Source: Arthrobacter liuii (GTDB lineage Bacteria > Actinomycetota > Actinomycetes > Actinomycetales > Micrococcaceae). From it: a DNA stretch of 64,000 nucleotides. Below, piece by piece: positions 60,989 through 64,000 of the stretch. The position numbers and the translations under genes are program-made. The notes beneath the pieces were generated by a model. It was given only the letters and a program-made list of their open reading frames with translations, searched no databases and was not told the origin of the DNA. Numbering within the stretch: the first letter of the stretch is position 1; each line of letters begins with the position of its first letter. Where the stretch lies: positions 186,487 through 250,486 of the forward strand of contig NZ_BMFW01000002.1 in NCBI RefSeq assembly GCF_014639275.1. Direction: 5' to 3'.

Positions 60989-62098
60989 ATGCGGCGTTCA
61001 GTAGCAATCATTGGCACGAGGGGTTATCCCAGTTATTACGGTGGCTTCGAGACCGCCGTTCGTCACCTAGCGCCGTACCTGGCTCGAAACGGATGGGATG
61101 TGACTGTATACGGGCGTGCGGGTGCTGTGCGCTTAGACGATCCCACACGCGAAAAACTCGTTACAAGCAGAAATACGCCGGGACTCGAAACCAAATCCCT
61201 GAGCACAATGTCTCACGGGCTGACTGCCACTGTCGATGCAATCGTTAGAAAGCACGACGTTGCGCTGATAATGAATGTAGCCAATGGATTCTGGCTACCC
61301 CTGCTTTGGATTCGTGGTATTCCCAGTGTTGTAAATGTTGACGGGATCGAATGGGATAGACAAAAATGGGGTCGTGTCGCTAAAAACGTATTCAAAGCCG
61401 GCGCGGCCTTCACCGCGCGTTTCGCGACCCGCCTCGTATATGATGCGATAGCGATCTCTGAGCGTTGGGAAAGAGACTTTCATCGAGGCGGTGATTTTAT
61501 CCCGTACGGTGGAACGAAGGCCGCATCCGTTGATCCCGGAGACGGCCTACTCAAGCGGCAGTACGTTCTTTTGGTAGCCAGATTCGTACCTGAAAATACA
61601 GTACCTCAGTTCTTGAAAGCTGTAGAGCTGTTGCCAGATGAGGTACAGGTTGTCATCGTAGGTTCTTCTGGCTACGGGGGCGAACTCGAAAATCAGACCC
61701 AAGCCCTGGTCGATGAACGACCCAACGTCCGATGGGAAGGACATGTCAGTGACGATGCTCGTCTATTCGGCTTGTGGCAAAATGCTGGCGTATATTTTCA
61801 CGGACACAGTGTAGGGGGGACAAATCCCGCGCTAGTGCAGGCGATGATGTGTGGTGCACCCACGTTGGCGCTTGACACGATCTATAACAGGGAAGTTCTG
61901 GGTGACACTGGGCAGTTTACTTCTAGCGATCCGCATGAGATTGCGAGCGCGATAATGCGCCTTCTGAATGATGATTCAGAAAGGGAGCGCCTTTCAAAGC
62001 TAACCGCAGAACGCGCTATTGACTATTACTCATGGGAAGGGGTCCTAGCCAAGTACGAGGAATCCCTAATTACAGCGCTCAAGGGATGGCGGTCATGA
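60989..62098 (+). CDS. Glycosyltransferase, GT4-like (rhamnosyltransferase type, DUF1972 N-terminus)
   Basis: A 369-residue GT. The ATG at 60989 (MRRSVAIIGTRGYPSYYGGFETAVRHLAPYL) has AAGGA seven bases upstream; the frame could start earlier at 60950 but lacks such a site. The N-terminal fold is that of DUF1972 rhamnosyltransferases, and YFHGHSVGGTNPALVQAMMCGAPTLALDT is the C-terminal nucleotide-sugar site, with HxxxGGTNP as in this subfamily. Adds a sugar to the lipid-linked oligosaccharide. Overlaps the next ATG by 4 bases. Confidence 0.88.
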   Translation: MRRSVAIIGTRGYPSYYGGFETAVRHLAPYLARNGWDVTVYGRAGAVRLDDPTREKLVTSRNTPGLETKSLSTMSHGLTATVDAIVRKHDVALIMNVANGFWLPLLWIRGIPSVVNVDGIEWDRQKWGRVAKNVFKAGAAFTARFATRLVYDAIAISERWERDFHRGGDFIPYGGTKAASVDPGDGLLKRQYVLLVARFVPENTVPQFLKAVELLPDEVQVVIVGSSGYGGELENQTQALVDERPNVRWEGHVSDDARLFGLWQNAGVYFHGHSVGGTNPALVQAMMCGAPTLALDTIYNREVLGDTGQFTSSDPHEIASAIMRLLNDDSERERLSKLTAERAIDYYSWEGVLAKYEESLITALKGWRS

Positions 62099-63204
62099 GT
62101 GAAAATTGCTTTATAGAAACGGACGATGAAGTGCAAACTCTTGGCGGCCTTTGCGTTCTCATCGACGGGCATTGGTTAATAGACGGGCCACCCTCCGGGA
62201 AGAACGTTCTTGAAGGAATCATTCGCGCGTGGACTGAGGCGTTCCCTCAAGATGAATTGACGATCAGGCTGCCCGCCGGACCCTTGCCGCATTTCGTTGA
62301 GAATTTGAGCATCCAACGTAGTGGGCCCCTATCGGGGAAAAATCACGCGTTGAGTGTCTTGACGACAAAAGCACATGAAGATCATTTTGATGCATACTTG
62401 TCGCAAAACTTTGGCGGGATACTTGGCTCTACGCCAAAGTTTACATTTCTCCATGATGGCATTTACAAAGCACAACCTCAATGGTTTTCGATGCTTGAAC
62501 GCCTATATTTATGCCTCATAAAACCTTCGCTCTTTCGAAGCCGTGCAATCTTCACTTCCTCCGCTTCTGAGAAAAAGCGGATAGAAACTCTGTGGCCGTC
62601 TCTGGACGGTAAAGTGGAAGCAATTGGTCTTGCTGTCCCGTATGCGCTAGTTGAAGCAACAGCCTCTGAACCCAACGCACTTCCGATGTTTAGTCGCCCG
62701 TATTTGATGACGGTGGGACGCCTTAATATTAGGAAAAACTTGGCACGGCTTATAGAGGCGTACTCAAACAGCCCAATCTCAGACGAATTTGATCTCTACG
62801 TGATCGGCGAACCGAACGGCTTAGCGGGCAAAATCGCTCGTCAGCACCCCGGTGTAAATTTTCTTACCGCGGTAAAAGATGATCAACTCCGATGGTTATA
62901 CGAGCACGCGACTGCCTTCATCTTCCCTTCTCTAGACGAGGGATTTGGTCTCCCCATAATTGAGGCTGCGTATTTTGGCATCCCGATAGCAGCCAGCGAC
63001 ATTGCGCCGTTTCGAGAGGTCGGAGTTGCAAGTCAATACTTTAACCCAGAAAACATCGAATCAATAAAGCTGGCCATGGAGCGCTTAGTGGATAAATCGC
63101 CTGAGGGCGGAGTTCCTTACGATGCGAGCAAGTTGCGGTCGTGGACAGCAGTTGTTTCCCACTTACGGAATCGCATTCTTACTGAATTGAAAGAGAGTTC
63201 GTAG
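62095..63204 (+). CDS. Glycosyltransferase (GT4-like)
   Basis: A 369-residue GT-B protein. The N-terminal domain contains GGLCVLIDGHWLIDGPPSGKNVLEGIIRAWTEAFP and the C-terminal domain has YLMTVGRLNIRKNLARLIEAYSNSP and FIFPSLDEGFGLPIIEAAYFGIPIAASDIAPFREVG, the EGFGLPxxEA donor-binding motif. The ATG overlaps the upstream stop by 4 bases. Starting codon chosen over the 62032 frame because of that overlap and the AAGGG at 62081. Donor sugar unknown. Confidence 0.88.
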   Translation: MSENCFIETDDEVQTLGGLCVLIDGHWLIDGPPSGKNVLEGIIRAWTEAFPQDELTIRLPAGPLPHFVENLSIQRSGPLSGKNHALSVLTTKAHEDHFDAYLSQNFGGILGSTPKFTFLHDGIYKAQPQWFSMLERLYLCLIKPSLFRSRAIFTSSASEKKRIETLWPSLDGKVEAIGLAVPYALVEATASEPNALPMFSRPYLMTVGRLNIRKNLARLIEAYSNSPISDEFDLYVIGEPNGLAGKIARQHPGVNFLTAVKDDQLRWLYEHATAFIFPSLDEGFGLPIIEAAYFGIPIAASDIAPFREVGVASQYFNPENIESIKLAMERLVDKSPEGGVPYDASKLRSWTAVVSHLRNRILTELKESS

Positions 63205-63906
63205 ATGCTATTGACGGCAATCAATAACTATTACAAAAAACTTCGTGGCACAAGTGAGGGTCTTGATCCGCGACTGAACCTTTCAATTGTTTTTGCGTTT
63301 GTCGCGTCGAAGTTAGTCCAAAGGGGTCGTTCCATTTTGCATGGACGTCCTGGCGCTTTCCAAGGAACGGGTGTAAAAATTGTCGCGCGCGGACTTTTGC
63401 AGATCGGTACGGGGGTCGCCCTTGCTGACAATGTCGCTATAAACGCGGCCTCAACTGATGGAATCGTCCTCAACTCGAATGTAACACTTGATAACCACGC
63501 AATACTGCGGGCATCGGGTGTCCTTCGAAACCTCGGTGTAGGCATTGTAGTAGGTGAGAACAGCTCAATCGGGGCCTATAACTTCATACACGGTGGTGGG
63601 GGTGTCAAGATTGGAGCCAATTGTCTTCTCGGTCCCAACGTTTCGATATTCTCTGAAAATCACAATTTTGAGGATGTTGCGAGACCAATTCGTTTGCAGG
63701 GTGAATCGCGATTGGCCGTCTTTATAGAGGACGATGTCTGGGTTGGCGCCGGCAGTACGATCCTACCTGGAGTCATAATAGGAACCGGGGCTATCATTGC
63801 GGCAGGATCCGTGGTCACACGCTCCGTTCCAGCGTTTGCCGTAGCCGGCGGTGTTCCTGCCAAAATTATTAAAATGCGCACAGGAGCTGCTAGTGACCGT
63901 CTTTAG
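63205..63906 (+). CDS. Left-handed beta-helix (hexapeptide) acyltransferase
   Basis: A 233-residue protein with hexapeptide repeats in the second half: [59 protein letters not shown], and [53 protein letters not shown]. His in SENHNFE is the catalytic base of the WbbJ/NodL/VatD type. It O-acetylates or otherwise acylates a sugar. ATG begins directly at the base after the GT stop. Confidence 0.9.
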   Translation: MLLTAINNYYKKLRGTSEGLDPRLNLSIVFAFVASKLVQRGRSILHGRPGAFQGTGVKIVARGLLQIGTGVALADNVAINAASTDGIVLNSNVTLDNHAILRASGVLRNLGVGIVVGENSSIGAYNFIHGGGGVKIGANCLLGPNVSIFSENHNFEDVARPIRLQGESRLAVFIEDDVWVGAGSTILPGVIIGTGAIIAAGSVVTRSVPAFAVAGGVPAKIIKMRTGAASDRL

Positions 63907-64000
63907 CTTAGCCATAGTCATTGTCACGTATAATAGCGCTGACGTCATTGGGGCATGTCTACAGGCCCTAGCTCCCGTCGAGGACCTGGAACTTGAAATA
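63893..64000 (+). CDS. Glycosyltransferase family 2, N-terminal part only (runs off the window)
   Basis: A GTG at 63893, with CAGGAG 7 bases upstream and overlapping the acyltransferase stop by 14 bases, opens [26 protein letters not shown]. This is the typical GT-A start of family 2 glycosyltransferases (SxVIVTYNxxxxIxxCLxSL). The frame stays open for 36 codons to the window edge. Confidence 0.8.
   Translation, partial: MTVFSLAIVIVTYNSADVIGACLQALAPVEDLELEI

Overview
The window is high-GC DNA packed with short-spaced operons that use GTG starts and ATGA/GTGA overlaps. It carries phenylacetate catabolism, class-E-type LAxTG sorting signals, KdpDE and a two-gene CsoR/CstR-controlled sulfur cluster. 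Together these suggest a soil actinobacterium of the Micrococcaceae (Arthrobacter / Pseudarthrobacter-like); this is an inference from gene content and composition. No rRNA, tRNA, CRISPR array, integrase or insertion sequence was found. The last ~10 kb (54.3-64 kb) is visibly richer in A+T than the rest.

Layout. 1-5.3 kb: an acyl-CoA synthetase (cut by the window edge), a three-gene 2-oxoacid dehydrogenase complex (E1alpha, E1beta, E2), an acyl carrier protein and a decayed alpha/beta-hydrolase. 5.3-12 kb: a persulfide/sulfite module (MFS carrier, persulfide dioxygenase-rhodanese fusion, four further rhodaneses, thioredoxin, TauE/SafE exporter, divergent CstR-type repressor, DUF302 protein) with three GC-palindromic operators sitting in promoters. 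12-17.9 kb: assorted single genes (flavodoxin-fold reductase, HAD dehalogenase, DUF2252, CDP-alcohol phosphatidyltransferase, YceI, FetB-like). 17.9-23.3 kb: an arsenic locus with ArsR, an aquaglyceroporin, an ArsR-ArsC fusion, ArsC, thioredoxin reductase, an ArsO-like flavoprotein and a second ArsC-like protein, but no ArsB/Acr3 pump. 23.4-28.8 kb: KdpD-KdpE and an APC-type transporter. 28.8-35 kb: GNAT acetyltransferase, type I methionine aminopeptidase and a large secreted beta-propeller/phosphoesterase protein. 35-44.4 kb: SDR and two aldo-keto reductases divergent from an XRE/MmyB-like regulator, a sedolisin (S53) protease, a second phosphoesterase, an alpha/beta-hydrolase, and HxlR plus VOC genes. 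44.4-47.8 kb: a PAP2-DedA-response regulator-sensor kinase operon preceded by a PmrA-box-like direct repeat. 47.8-53.4 kb: a relic of an S53 protease, then paaABCDE and an enoyl-CoA hydratase. 53.4-64 kb: galU, VanZ-like protein, an LAxTG surface protein and an exopolysaccharide locus (DUF4012, initiating sugar transferase, flippase, glycosyltransferases, acyltransferase).

How the parts fit. The sulfur module should oxidise and relay sulfane sulfur under control of one CstR-like sensor. The arsenic locus looks like a reduce-and-leak pathway, in which ArsC makes As(III) and the aquaporin lets it out. Two ArsR-type regulators control it from leaderless promoters. The most unusual non-genic signal is a dispersed 32-bp-period repeat with core ACGCCCGCTCACCTTTGGC. 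It occurs at four loci and, in one of them, has become part of the coding sequence for the flexible linker of the dehydrogenase E2 subunit. OmpR-family operators with an 11-bp period precede the APC transporter and the PAP2 operon.
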